Positions 7,481 to 16,274 of a DNA stretch of 64,000 nt are shown here, piece by piece. Source of the stretch: Mucilaginibacter kameinonensis. Lineage in GTDB: Bacteria > Bacteroidota > Bacteroidia > Sphingobacteriales > Sphingobacteriaceae. Position 1 is the first letter of the stretch. The number at the start of each line of letters is the position of its first letter. Both the position numbers and the translations under genes were made by a program. Below the pieces are notes generated by a model. That model was not told the DNA's origin and made no database searches. It saw only the letters and a program-made list of their open reading frames with translations. The stretch lies in the NCBI RefSeq assembly GCF_003675385.1, contig NZ_RCWZ01000003.1:620001-684000 (forward strand), in the 5' to 3' direction.

Positions 7481-8313
7481 CAAAACATATCCTCAGGTTT
7501 TACACCATCAGGTATAGCCTGCTCCGCACTCCAATGTTCAGCAATTTTATTGTTTGCTACCCTGAAGATCTCATAAAACATAAAGGCTTTGTACTGCTTG
7601 TTCAATTGAGACTGTACAACAACAAAATCACCCTCAGCAATAATCCGATGAACTTTGACTGACATTTCAGAATTGGCAAGGTAGCCAGCTAATCCTTTTC
7701 CAGACGTGATCACCGATGCATCATGCTCAAGATATGCTTTATCAATAAACGGATCAGCAGGTTGCTTATCTACTACTGCTTTGTAAAATTGCTCAACAAT
7801 AAGTTTACTGCTTTCTGCAGAGGCATGATGATCAATACCTGTTGTGCCATTGGTAGCGGTAACAGTCTTCCCGCTTTCATCAGGTAATGGCTGTATTGCA
7901 TCCCAATGCTCGATAAGCATACCATCCTTTAATTTAAACAGATCAATCACAGCCATGCGTTTTCCCATAAATTGAACATCAAGATGGGTAACTACGAAGT
8001 CACCATCCTGTATTGCCCTCACAATGGGTGATTTTGCGCCCTCGGGTGGCGGAGGCAGTGTTTTCAGATAGTTTATCATTTCTGTTATGCCTTCCCTGCC
8101 CTGTTTAACTGTAGGATTATGTTGTTTATAATTTTCAATAATAAATTCGGGGATCAGCTCTGCTTTACGCTGCCCTACTATTTGTTTATAAAACGATAGC
8201 ACTTTTTGTTTATTAGTTGTTATGGTATCCATATAAGTATGCGATTTTGCGGATTGAGCTTTGCACATTAAAATGCAGCATATGCCCAATGCCAATATTG
8301 GAGTAATTCTCAT
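7480..8313 (-). CDS. Exported protein with two SnoaL/NTF2-like domains
   Basis: The 277-aa protein starts with a hydrophobic signal-like segment (PILALGICCILMC), followed by KAQSAKS, which suggests export. Two repeats of a SnoaL-like (ester cyclase, NTF2 fold) domain follow, at about residues 34-150 and 165-275. Both contain the pattern of a helix VxxFYKxxV, an FI.. Y..H segment (NYKQHNP and YLEHDA), a GDFVV strand and a final EHWDAIQP or EHWSAEQ. Proteins of this kind bind small hydrophobic ligands or act on them; the substrate cannot be read from the sequence. An internal ATG (MDTITTNK) would give a cytoplasmic form without the signal segment. Confidence 0.75.
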   Translation of the reverse strand: MRITPILALGICCILMCKAQSAKSHTYMDTITTNKQKVLSFYKQIVGQRKAELIPEFIIENYKQHNPTVKQGREGITEMINYLKTLPPPPEGAKSPIVRAIQDGDFVVTHLDVQFMGKRMAVIDLFKLKDGMLIEHWDAIQPLPDESGKTVTATNGTTGIDHHASAESSKLIVEQFYKAVVDKQPADPFIDKAYLEHDASVITSGKGLAGYLANSEMSVKVHRIIAEGDFVVVQSQLNKQYKAFMFYEIFRVANNKIAEHWSAEQAIPDGVKPEDMF

Positions 8314-8619
8314 TACCGGTTAAATAAAAATAGATCGGAAATTTTAAGACAATACTAAACACTGCCGCGAAAGCAGCATATCACCAAACCTGTATCAACA
8401 GGCCGGGCCTTTAGGCGACCCTTGTTTTATATGTGGAGATAGTAATTATGAAGTGAAGATAAGGAAAGTTGGCAATAAAAGGTCTTTCAAATAAAAATAG
8501 CAACAATAAAAATCATGTTACTGCTGTAAGAAACGGCGAAGCAATCGCATACTTTACAAAGCGGATCTACCTCCGTGCGATTGCCACGCTTCGCTCGCAA
8601 TGACATGATTCTTAACCTA
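8314..8619. other. Intergenic region, mostly repeat remnant
   Basis: 306 nt between the SnoaL-like gene start and the SDR gene end. It holds a short CCTGT...ACAGG hairpin near 8390-8403 and the decayed family I repeat at 8535-8604. I see no gene and no clear -7 box. Confidence 0.6.
8535..8604. repeat. Dispersed inverted repeat, family I, decayed copy
   Basis: GCGAAGCAATCGCA on the left pairs with TGCGATTGC on the right, and the right end continues CTTCGCTCGCAATGAC, the family I end. The left outer arm is lost. Confidence 0.65.
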
Positions 8620-9216
8620 TTAAAACACCTTAATCACCTGCCCGGTAATAGCACCAAGCACGCTTTTTATATAAGCGTTAGCAACCTTATCCATCGCTAC
8701 CGGCTCATGCCCCGGGAAATATTCAAAAAAACCAGGCGAATCTTCAACAACGCCCGGACTCACGGCATTAATTCTTACACCATTTTGCAGTTCGATAGCC
8801 GCACCAATAACAAAAGAATTTAGTCCCCCGTTTATAGCGCCCAGGTTCACCCCGTTTACAACTGGGTCTTCAGAAAGAATGCCCGAGGTAAGGGTAAACG
8901 AGCCTTTGGCATTAATATAATGCTGACCTATCAATACCAGGTTGATCTGCCCAAGCAACTTACTTTCAATACCTTTTTTAAAATCGGCAGGAGTTGTACT
9001 TGCAAGCGGACCAAAATGGCCAGAGCCGGTTGTGCTTATCAAGGCGTCAAACGGGCCAACCTTTTCAAAAAATGCTTCAATGGACTCCGGAGAGGTAATA
9101 TCTAACTGAAAAGCGCCTGTTTTTGAGCCCGCGGTGATGATGATGTGTTTTCCTTCCAGCGCTTCCGTAACTTTTCTGCCTATTGTGCCTGAGGCACCAA
9201 TTATAATTATTTTCAT
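8620..9216 (-). CDS. Short-chain dehydrogenase-like protein without the catalytic Tyr-Lys pair
   Basis: The 198-aa protein has a Rossmann fold with the glycine-rich motif GASGTIGRKV at 7-16, a LDITSPES segment after the third strand, STTGSGHFGP in place of the usual NNAG, and a Ser at 111 in FTLTSGIL. The usual YxxxK motif is absent: the region reads VNLGAINGGLNSFV. A VRINAVSPGVV segment closes the cofactor site as in normal SDRs. It resembles the Lin1944-like subgroup, which lacks typical active-site residues. It should bind a dinucleotide, but classical dehydrogenase activity is doubtful. It is a single gene between two unrelated regions. Confidence 0.85.
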   Translation of the reverse strand: MKIIIIGASGTIGRKVTEALEGKHIIITAGSKTGAFQLDITSPESIEAFFEKVGPFDALISTTGSGHFGPLASTTPADFKKGIESKLLGQINLVLIGQHYINAKGSFTLTSGILSEDPVVNGVNLGAINGGLNSFVIGAAIELQNGVRINAVSPGVVEDSPGFFEYFPGHEPVAMDKVANAYIKSVLGAITGQVIKVF

Positions 9217-9311
9217 GGTTGTTGTTTTTTATACAAGTTAATAAGTGTTGGCATAAATCCGCATCAGTAAAAAGTAAAACAAACACCTGTGTCAAATACC
9301 TGTGTCAATGC

Positions 9312-9340
9312 TTGTTTTTATAAAAATAGATTTAGATTTG
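9312..9340 (+). promoter_or_regulatory. Promoter of the acyl-CoA synthetase gene
   Basis: TTG at 9312-9314 and TAGATTTG at 9333-9340 (consensus TAnnTTTG), 18 nt apart. The ATG is 22 nt after the -7 box. Confidence 0.65.
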
Positions 9341-9362
9341 TTTCCAATATCCAATTATATAA

Positions 9363-11273
9363 ATGACTAACAATACCGAGCTTTCAACTGTTCCGAGTTT
9401 CATTCGCAATACCGTTGCCAATATCCATCCCTTAGATCATACTTTTTTGTTGCATAAAGTTAAAGATACCTGGGTTGAGATTAGCTATGGTGAGGTTTTA
9501 GAAAAGGTTGACGCTATTTCGGCCTGGTTCCTGCATATCGGCATAAAAAAAGGCGACAGGCTTTCGCTTATCATTGAAAACGGCCCAAACTATGTTTATT
9601 ATGATCAGGCCTTGCAACAGATAGGCGCAGTTAATACTTCCATATATCCAACCCTTACCGAAAATGAGATCGAGTATATTCTGAACGATTCGGGAGCGCG
9701 TACCATCATTTGCGGCAACCCGTTCCTGTTCAGGAAGGTATTAAAAGTAGCAAACAATTGCCCCGAGCTGATCCGCCTGATCCCTGCGTTTGATGATTTT
9801 GAAAAATTCAGTGATAAGGTAAGCCTCAATGCCGGTGTTATTAGTTTTGATGAAGTTATAACCGAAGGCCGTAAATTGGTTGAACAATACCGCCCGGCCA
9901 TCAATGCAGCCCGTGAAGCTATTTTAACAACAGATACTTCATGCCTTATCTACACTTCGGGCACCACAGGCGTACCAAAAGGCGTAGTGCTCACACATCA
10001 TAACCTTACCCAAAACACGATCAACAGTCTGATCCAGATACCGTTTGTTGAAAAAACAGACAGGTTCTTGTCGTTCCTGCCTTTATCGCACGTATTTGAG
10101 CGTACAATTTATCATATCGCAATTTACCAGGGTTCGCAAATAGCCTTCGCCCAAAGTTTGGAATTACTGGCCAAAAATATGGCCGAGGTTAAACCTACCA
10201 TACTTTGCTGCGTACCACGATTATTGGAGCGCATTCACGACAGGGCCATCAAAAGTGGTACATCTGCCGGTGGCTTAAAAACCAAGATCTTCTTATGGGC
10301 ATTTGAGATAGGTAAAAAAGTACGCCTTGCACAGGAAGCCGGCAAATCGCCGGGCACTATCCTTAAAGCGAAACATGGTATTGCCGAGAAACTGGTATTC
10401 AGCAAGATCAAGGAAAAAACCGGCGGCCGTTTAAAATTCATGGTGTCGGGCGGTGGCGCGTTGCCTAAAAACATTGGCGAATTTTTCGGCGATCTGGGTA
10501 TCGTGATATTGGAAGGTTTTGGTTTAACGGAAACATCACCGGTAATGGCAGTCACCGAACGCCACAGGGTGATTTACGGTACCGTTGGTCGTATTATTCC
10601 GGGTATTGAAGTTGCTATTCAAAATGTAGATACCAAACAGATCTACTCTGTTCAAACACACGATAATTTTAAAGAAGATACCCTTACCGAGGAAGGCGAG
10701 ATCATTGTACGCGGACATTGCGTAATGAAAGGTTACTGGAACAAACCTGAAGAAACCGCCACCGTAATTGACAGCCATGGTTGGTTCCACACCGGCGATA
10801 TCGGTCGCTTTTTCCGTGGCAACCTTCAGATCACCGACCGCCTGAAGAACATGCTGGTTAACGCATACGGTAAAAATATCTATCCAACCCCGGTAGAGAA
10901 CACTTACCTCAAAAGCCCTAAAATTGAGCAGGTATTTTTAGTGGGGGATAAACGCGAATATATCGCAGCCATCATCGTTCCCGCTCGCGAAGCCTTGCAG
11001 GAAAACTTTAACCTTCAAAACGAGTTTTTTGAACGTACTGAAGCTTTTGTTGACGAAAAAGAAATTGTGGACTGGATTGGTGCCGACATCCGCAAGTACA
11101 GCAACGAGCTTGCTAAGTTTGAAAGGATCAAATCATTCAAGGTAAAACGCAACCCATTCAGTATGGAAGAAGGTGAGATCACCCCTACCATGAAAGCCAA
11201 ACGCAAAGTCATCGAGAAAAAATACGCAGCCGATATTGATGAGCTTTATGTTGGCGAGGCTGAGGAAGATTAA
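9363..11273 (+). CDS. Long-chain fatty acid-CoA ligase (AMP-forming)
   Basis: Activates a fatty acid with ATP to an acyl-adenylate and then to the CoA thioester. It probably acts at the cytoplasmic face of the membrane. The 636-aa length suits the long-chain AMP-forming synthetases. Motifs: the phosphate loop YTSGTTGVPKGV at about 197-208, the GFGLTETSPV adenine-binding motif near 385-395, GWFHTGDIG near 473 and DRLKNMLVNAYGKNIYP, the fatty-acid-type hinge with the C-terminal domain. In the last part a Lys-rich segment ends TPTMKAKRKVIEKKY, which carries the usual catalytic Lys position. It is transcribed alone. FadD-like and the FAA1/Acsbg-like group cannot be told apart by eye, and the latter fits the NAYGKNIYP wording better. 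Confidence 0.92.
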   Translation: MTNNTELSTVPSFIRNTVANIHPLDHTFLLHKVKDTWVEISYGEVLEKVDAISAWFLHIGIKKGDRLSLIIENGPNYVYYDQALQQIGAVNTSIYPTLTENEIEYILNDSGARTIICGNPFLFRKVLKVANNCPELIRLIPAFDDFEKFSDKVSLNAGVISFDEVITEGRKLVEQYRPAINAAREAILTTDTSCLIYTSGTTGVPKGVVLTHHNLTQNTINSLIQIPFVEKTDRFLSFLPLSHVFERTIYHIAIYQGSQIAFAQSLELLAKNMAEVKPTILCCVPRLLERIHDRAIKSGTSAGGLKTKIFLWAFEIGKKVRLAQEAGKSPGTILKAKHGIAEKLVFSKIKEKTGGRLKFMVSGGGALPKNIGEFFGDLGIVILEGFGLTETSPVMAVTERHRVIYGTVGRIIPGIEVAIQNVDTKQIYSVQTHDNFKEDTLTEEGEIIVRGHCVMKGYWNKPEETATVIDSHGWFHTGDIGRFFRGNLQITDRLKNMLVNAYGKNIYPTPVENTYLKSPKIEQVFLVGDKREYIAAIIVPAREALQENFNLQNEFFERTEAFVDEKEIVDWIGADIRKYSNELAKFERIKSFKVKRNPFSMEEGEITPTMKAKRKVIEKKYAADIDELYVGEAEED

Positions 11274-11417
11274 ACAGAACCCTGATTTTTAGGATTAGAG
11301 GATTCCTTGATAGATTATACATTCAAGGAATTCTTTAGTCAACGGAATATGCGTTATCCCAATAATACTTGTAGTACTATCAGGAAATCCTAAAATCAAG
11401 CGCATCAAGGTTCTGTT
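11273..11417. repeat. Large inverted repeat with AACAGAACC ends
   Basis: AACAGAACC (11273-11281) with GATTTTTAGGATT on the left; AATCCTAAAATC (11392-11403) and GGTTCTGTT (11409-11417) on the right, an imperfect dyad of about 145 nt. The same left words (GAACCCTGATT) occur at 55525-55535. It fills the space between the acyl-CoA synthetase and DUF763 genes. Confidence 0.6.
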
Positions 11418-11425
11418 ATTTTTAC

Positions 11426-11433
11426 TAACTTTG
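11426..11433 (+). promoter_or_regulatory. Promoter -7 box of the DUF763 gene, nearly leaderless
   Basis: TAACTTTG ends 5 nt before the ATG at 11439. With the start of transcription a few bases after the box, the mRNA would have almost no 5' leader. Confidence 0.6.
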
Positions 11434-11438
11434 TTAGC

Positions 11439-12641
11439 ATGAAGCGATCGGGCAGTGCTGACTTACCTTTACATTATGGCTATGTACCGCAATGGCTTGC
11501 CGAACGAATGGCTAAGCTTGGCCTTGCCGTGGTGGAAACCATTGTGATGGATTATGGTAAGGATGAAGTGCTTCGCCGATTAAGCGACCCTTTTTGGTTT
11601 CAGAGTTTAGGTGCCGTTATGGGGATGGACTGGCATTCATCGGGCATAACCACTTCGGTAATGGGTGCTTTGAAAAAATCCATCAATCCGCATAGCCGCG
11701 AACTGGGAATTTACATTTGCGGGGGCAAAGGCAAACATTCTACCCAAACACCGGCCGAACTTTTAAAAGTAGGTGAAACAACCGGGCTCGACGGTAATTA
11801 CTTGGTAAAATGCAGTAAACTAAGCGCCAAAGTTGATAATACCGCCATTTAGGATGGCTTCCAGCTTTATACCCATAATTTTATTTTAAGTGATACGGGC
11901 AAATGGGCCGTAGTTCAGCAAGGAATGAGCGATGCCAGCGGTACAGCACGAAGATATCACTGGCATTCGGAACAATTAAGTTCATTTGTTGATGACCCGC
12001 ATACTTTTATCTACGGCAAAAACAACGGTTATATACTTAATATGACAGACAAGGAAGCCAACGACTCCCGCAACGGAGTTATGCAGATCGCAGCTGAAAA
12101 TCCTGGTACCATGATCAATGAGATTAGCAAACTGGTAATGCCAAGTCATCACGAAGTACACGCCAAGGATGTTGATCTTAAGCGTTTGGGGGCAGTACTT
12201 TGGCTCGCTCACGAAAAGCAACCCAAAGATTTTGAAGACCTGCTATTACTGCAAGGCTTAGGGCCACGCACGCTACAATCACTGGCATTGGTAAGCGAGG
12301 TAATCCATGGTACGCCTTCACGGTTTAAAGACCCAGCCAGGTTTTCCTTTGCCCATGGTGGTAAGGATGGCGCTCCCTTCCCCGTGCCTACTAAAGTTTA
12401 TGATGAAACGTTGAACACCCTGCAAACGGCCATTCAAAAAGCCAAAATGGGTAATAATGATAAAAATGAAGCCATTAAACGCCTATCACAAATAGCCGAA
12501 AGAGCCGAAAAGGATTTTACTCCCAATGCAAACTTTGATAAAGTGGTTGAAAAAGAGCGTAACGATTCATGGAAATATGGCGGTCGTACGGTTTTTGGAA
12601 AAGCTAAACCACCGGTTGAGCAGCAATTAAAGTTATTTTAA
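11439..12641 (+). pseudogene. DUF763 family gene broken by one in-frame TAG
   Basis: One continuous reading frame of 400 codons is interrupted only by a TAG at 11850-11852. Before it, 137 codons encode the N-terminal part (DLPLHYGYVPQWLAERMAKL, and a GGKGKHST segment). After it, 262 codons continue in the same frame with DGFQLYTHNFILSDTGKWAV, WHSEQLSSFVDDPH, a GLGPRTLQSLALVSEVIHG segment and a FAHGGKDG motif, all typical of DUF763. Family members read Gln-Asp-Gly at the stop site, so a CAG to TAG change is the simplest explanation. It may be a recent mutation, a sequencing error or, less likely, a read-through codon. The function of DUF763 is not known. Its 3' end overlaps the DUF4142 gene end by 9 nt. 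Confidence 0.85.
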
Positions 12642-13166
12642 AGTAGTGCTGATAAACTTCGCGGTATCCAAATGAGCTTGTAAGCCGGGCAAGGTTTTGT
12701 TGGCAAAATCGGCAAGGGAAGCATTCTTTTTGTCTTTCCCTACGGTTTTATATAAAGCGATCTGATCTATATGATCATTAATAACCATTTGTATATATGC
12801 CTTATCAAACGCCCCCGCTTTCTTAACATCCAGATCATTGATCATTTGCTGGTGAATAGGATTTATCGTAACCGAATCGGTAATCAGGTTATCCGTTTTT
12901 AGTTTCTTGAAATCATCCGCCAGCATAGTATGGTCATCAATCATCAGTTTAGCAAACTGAATAACCCGTTGATTTTTTGAATTGGCAATGGCCAGGCCCG
13001 ATGCTTTGACTGATGCAAGGGTTGATTCTTCGCCGCTTTTGAGAAACAGCATGCCGTTATCATCTATCTGTGCTTTATTGTAATTATTAGCTTGCCGGTT
13101 ACTCTGGCAGGCCTGTAACATCAATAAAAAAAACATGCAAAATATAACGTTGACTGACCGGCTCAT
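12633..13166 (-). CDS. DUF4142 lipoprotein
   Basis: 177 aa. The signal peptide ends in a lipobox LQAC with the lipidated Cys at about 20, so the mature protein should be anchored in a membrane facing the periplasm or surface. The rest is a helical DUF4142 domain (ferritin-like helices) with the usual segments SGLAIANSKNQRVIQFAKLM, IDDHTMLADDFKKL, FDKAYIQMVINDHIDQIALY and the last helix LPGLQAHLDTAKFI. The histidines in the helices are typical of the family; the function is not established. It is transcribed towards DUF763, with the two stop codons 9 nt overlapped. Confidence 0.88.
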   Translation of the reverse strand: MSRSVNVIFCMFFLLMLQACQSNRQANNYNKAQIDDNGMLFLKSGEESTLASVKASGLAIANSKNQRVIQFAKLMIDDHTMLADDFKKLKTDNLITDSVTINPIHQQMINDLDVKKAGAFDKAYIQMVINDHIDQIALYKTVGKDKKNASLADFANKTLPGLQAHLDTAKFISTTLK

Positions 13167-13513
13167 GCTAATAGTTTATTGTTCTAATATAACAAAAAAA
13201 AGTAGCCGTGGTTTTATTACAATTCATATTGCATTTCCGGGAAAAAACTGAGGCAATTGTTATTTTAAGTATACAGACGGGGTATAAAAAAACACACTTG
13301 CACCTATTGCACATCTTATTTATATTTAAAATACAGCCAATGGCAGGTGTTTCTTATCAAAGTATAAGAAAATAATGATTCTAACGAGTCATCATAAATA
13401 ATTAAAAATCAATTACTTAAAACAAATAAAAACATCAACCTTTGTGAAAAACAGAGAAATTTTGTAATTATTTTCTTACAAACAAACAAAAGGGCATCAA
13501 TGTTGAGGCACAA
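13167..13513. other. Divergent intergenic region, DUF4142 / response regulator
   Basis: 347 nt, very AT-rich. It must hold promoters for both flanking genes, but I see no clean TAnnTTTG match; TACTTTTTTTTG on the minus strand near 13190-13201 is an imperfect one. No ORF, repeat or structured RNA is recognised. Confidence 0.5.
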
Positions 13514-14179
13514 ATGAACGAAATAAATAAAACCTTCACTATGACCAACGCCGAAAAGATCACATGTTACTGCTTTAATAAAGAATGTGCTGCCTCTATA
13601 TATAACGATACTACATGTTTATCAATCCAGGTTCCACTTGAAGTTGCGCTATCGCGTACACTCAATTGTATTGAATGTGGTGCCGAGCTTTTATCACCAT
13701 TGCTTATCGAGATAAAAAAGGACATTCTTAATCTTATTAAAGACGATCAACACCGTTCGGTAGCAATTGTTGATGACGATATTATTTTTCACGAAACAGT
13801 TAAGAGTATCCTGAAAGAAAACTGGCTTAACGCGAGTTTTTATATGGATCCCGAACCTGTTTACAAAAACATTTACAGCAACCGTAACAGGCATGCTGAA
13901 ATACCCAACATAATTTTCCTTGATCTGGATATGCCGGTAATGGATGGCTGGGAGTTTTTAGATTTGTTTAACGACATTTATCGTTCGCTGGCTAAACCAG
14001 TTTCGATATATATTATTTCAAACTCCGTTGACCCTTCCGACCAAAAAAGGATCAAAGCCTACCCATTTGTTAAAAGCTTTATTTCTAAACCATTAACAAG
14101 GCATTTTTTGGGCAAAATAAACGAAGAACTTTCCAGGAATACAGCTGGCGTTGATTTGAAACCGGCATCTAACTGGTAA
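13514..14179 (+). CDS. Response regulator with N-terminal cysteine cluster
   Basis: 221 aa. The N-terminal 60 residues hold four cysteines in a ribbon-like pattern, CYCFNKEC and later CIECG, which may bind zinc. A receiver domain follows at about 85-205: acidic pocket VAIVDDDIIFHE, phospho-acceptor Asp137 in FLDLDMPVMDGWEF, the Ser of YIISNSV in place of the usual Thr/Ser, and the Lys of FISKPLT. There is no DNA-binding output domain, so it may work by protein contact or phosphotransfer. The start could be the ATG at 13514 or 13541 (MTNAEKITCYC). No histidine kinase gene is adjacent. A terminator follows. Confidence 0.85.
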   Translation: MNEINKTFTMTNAEKITCYCFNKECAASIYNDTTCLSIQVPLEVALSRTLNCIECGAELLSPLLIEIKKDILNLIKDDQHRSVAIVDDDIIFHETVKSILKENWLNASFYMDPEPVYKNIYSNRNRHAEIPNIIFLDLDMPVMDGWEFLDLFNDIYRSLAKPVSIYIISNSVDPSDQKRIKAYPFVKSFISKPLTRHFLGKINEELSRNTAGVDLKPASNW

Positions 14180-14196
14180 AATAATTATAAGATTTA

Positions 14197-14225
14197 TAGA
14201 AGGAGCCCCTAAAGGCTCCTTTTTG
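14197..14225 (+). terminator. Rho-independent terminator of the response regulator gene
   Basis: AGGAGCC (14201-14207) pairs with GGCTCCT (14214-14220), loop CCTAAA, followed by TTTTG. Confidence 0.92.
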
Positions 14226-14262
14226 CGTTTTATGGCATCAGATAAATGCCGGCGCTAAACTT

Positions 14263-14270
14263 TACCTTTG
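14263..14270 (+). promoter_or_regulatory. Promoter -7 box of the helicase gene, nearly leaderless
   Basis: TACCTTTG matches TAnnTTTG and ends 4 nt before the ATG at 14275. This implies a transcript with no or almost no leader. The -33 region is not clear. Confidence 0.6.
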
Positions 14271-14274
14271 CAAA

Positions 14275-16185
14275 ATGGACTATTTTAAAAAACTGCTTAA
14301 CCTATTACAAATTGAGCAGGACGAAGACCGCCAGGCTTACCTCAAATTAACGGAAACATCTTCGGCCACTGAGCGAAGGGCAGCAGGGCTTACCTGGTAT
14401 CCCATAGCCATTAAAGGCACCGAAATAGGCAGAGGTGATTACCTCACTGTCGAAGTTGAGCGGCCATCGCACCAGGATCTTAGTCACCAGTTCAGGTTTG
14501 GCGCCTCGGCAGCCTTGTTTTCAAACCATGATGCCAAAACAGATCGTGTAAACGGAACCGTTTCATACCAGGGCGGTAACCGGCTAAAACTAACCCTTAA
14601 TACCGACGAATTACCAGACTGGAGCCGTAACGGTAAGCTCGGCATCGATTTACTGTTTGATGACAACAGCTATGATGAAATGCAGAAAGCGCTTAAACTA
14701 TCTGCAAAACTCATTGATGATAATAAAGAAGGGCACCTTACCCGTGTACTGACCGGTCAAAGTGCACCGTCTTTTGTTCCCGAAACAATTCATTACCCGC
14801 TTAATGGCTTAAACCCTTCCCAGCAACAGGCGGTTCAAAAAATAGTTGATGCGCAGGAGTTGGCCGTAGTTCATGGCCCTCCGGGTACAGGTAAAACAAC
14901 CACACTTGTACAGGCCATTAAAGCCCTTATCAGACATAATAAGCAACAGATTTTGGTGGTAGCCCCGAGCAATACTGCTGTTGATCTCCTGAGCGAAAAG
15001 CTAAGTAATGAAGGCTTAAACGTACTCCGTATCGGTAACCCGGCCAGGGTATCTGAAAAACTGATGTCGTTGACTTTAGATAGCCGGATAAGCACTCATG
15101 CCGATATGAAGGAGATCAAAAAGCTTAAAAAGCAGGCTTCTGAATACAAAAACATGGCGCATAAATACAAGCGCAATTTTGGTAAGGCAGAACGCGACCA
15201 GCGTAAGGCGCTTTTTGACGCGGCACATCAGATCATCAAAGAAGTAGATAAAACCGAACAATTTATTGCCGAAGACCTGATCAGTAAAGCACAGATCATT
15301 ACAGCAACGCTTGTAGGCGCTAATCACTATACAATCCGCGATTTAAAATTCAACACAATAGTTATCGATGAAGCCGGGCAGGCACTTGAACCTGCCTGCT
15401 GGATCCCGATATCAAAGGCAAAAAAAGTGATCCTTGCCGGCGATCATCTGCAGCTTCCTCCTACCATCAAATCGCAGCAGACTGCAAAGCAAGGGCTGAG
15501 CACTACCCTGCTTGAGAAATGCGCCGCCTTATATCCCGAAGCGGTTGTGTTACTTGAAGAACAATACCGGATGAACGAGGCCATCATGGGCTTTTCGTCA
15601 AAGGAGTTTTATGATGACAGGTTAAAAGCCCATGAGTCAGTAGCAAGCCGGTTGTTATTTCCGGGAGATATTCCGCTTAGTTTTGTGGATACCGCCGGAT
15701 GTGGTTTTGATGAAAAGCAGGAAGGTACAAGCACCGCAAATCCCGAAGAAGCCGCGTTTCTGTTCAAACATCTTCATAAACTGGTTGGCGACCTCCGGGA
15801 GCATTATACCCCGGAAAACTTCCCGACCATTGCCGTTATCTCCCCTTATAAAGAACAGATTCGGGTGCTGAACCAATTACTATTGGATTCACCGGATTTG
15901 ACAGTCTACGCCGATAAAATAGCTGTCAACACTATTGATAGTTTCCAGGGGCAGGAGCGTGATGTGGTTTATATCAGCCTCACCCGTAGCAACATCAACG
16001 GCGAGATAGGCTTCCTGAGCGATATTCGCCGCATGAATGTGGCCATGACCCGTGCACGCAAAAAACTGGTGATGATAGGTGATAGTTCAACGCTTGCTTA
16101 TGCTCCCTTTTATGCAGATATGATCAGTTATGCCGAACAACTAAACGGTTATCAAAGCGCCTGGGATTACGCAGGTTACGATTAA
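14275..16185 (+). CDS. Superfamily 1 DNA/RNA helicase, IGHMBP2/Upf1-like
   Basis: 636 aa, an ATP-driven helicase of the DNA2/IGHMBP2/Upf1 type acting on DNA or RNA in the cytoplasm. Motifs in order: Walker A GPPGTGKTTT at about 201-210, motif Ia VVAPSNTAVDLL, motif II VIDEAGQALEP near 363-373, motif III LAGDHLQLPPT, EEQYRMNEAIM (motif IV region), AVISPYKEQI, TIDSFQGQERDVVYISLTRSN (motif V) and the final RRMNVAMTRARKKLVMIGD (motif VI). An insert of Lys/Arg-rich coil (about 280-325) sits between Ia and II. The N-terminal 130 residues are beta-rich, as in IGHMBP2. The substrate is not known. It is transcribed alone. Confidence 0.92.
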   Translation: MDYFKKLLNLLQIEQDEDRQAYLKLTETSSATERRAAGLTWYPIAIKGTEIGRGDYLTVEVERPSHQDLSHQFRFGASAALFSNHDAKTDRVNGTVSYQGGNRLKLTLNTDELPDWSRNGKLGIDLLFDDNSYDEMQKALKLSAKLIDDNKEGHLTRVLTGQSAPSFVPETIHYPLNGLNPSQQQAVQKIVDAQELAVVHGPPGTGKTTTLVQAIKALIRHNKQQILVVAPSNTAVDLLSEKLSNEGLNVLRIGNPARVSEKLMSLTLDSRISTHADMKEIKKLKKQASEYKNMAHKYKRNFGKAERDQRKALFDAAHQIIKEVDKTEQFIAEDLISKAQIITATLVGANHYTIRDLKFNTIVIDEAGQALEPACWIPISKAKKVILAGDHLQLPPTIKSQQTAKQGLSTTLLEKCAALYPEAVVLLEEQYRMNEAIMGFSSKEFYDDRLKAHESVASRLLFPGDIPLSFVDTAGCGFDEKQEGTSTANPEEAAFLFKHLHKLVGDLREHYTPENFPTIAVISPYKEQIRVLNQLLLDSPDLTVYADKIAVNTIDSFQGQERDVVYISLTRSNINGEIGFLSDIRRMNVAMTRARKKLVMIGDSSTLAYAPFYADMISYAEQLNGYQSAWDYAGYD

Positions 16186-16274
16186 ACGTCAATTGTTTGT
16201 TACAATGAATTTAAACCGTCTACAGCTTAGGATAATGGTTAATTTTATCTTTTAGCCTTATAACCATCGCTCGT

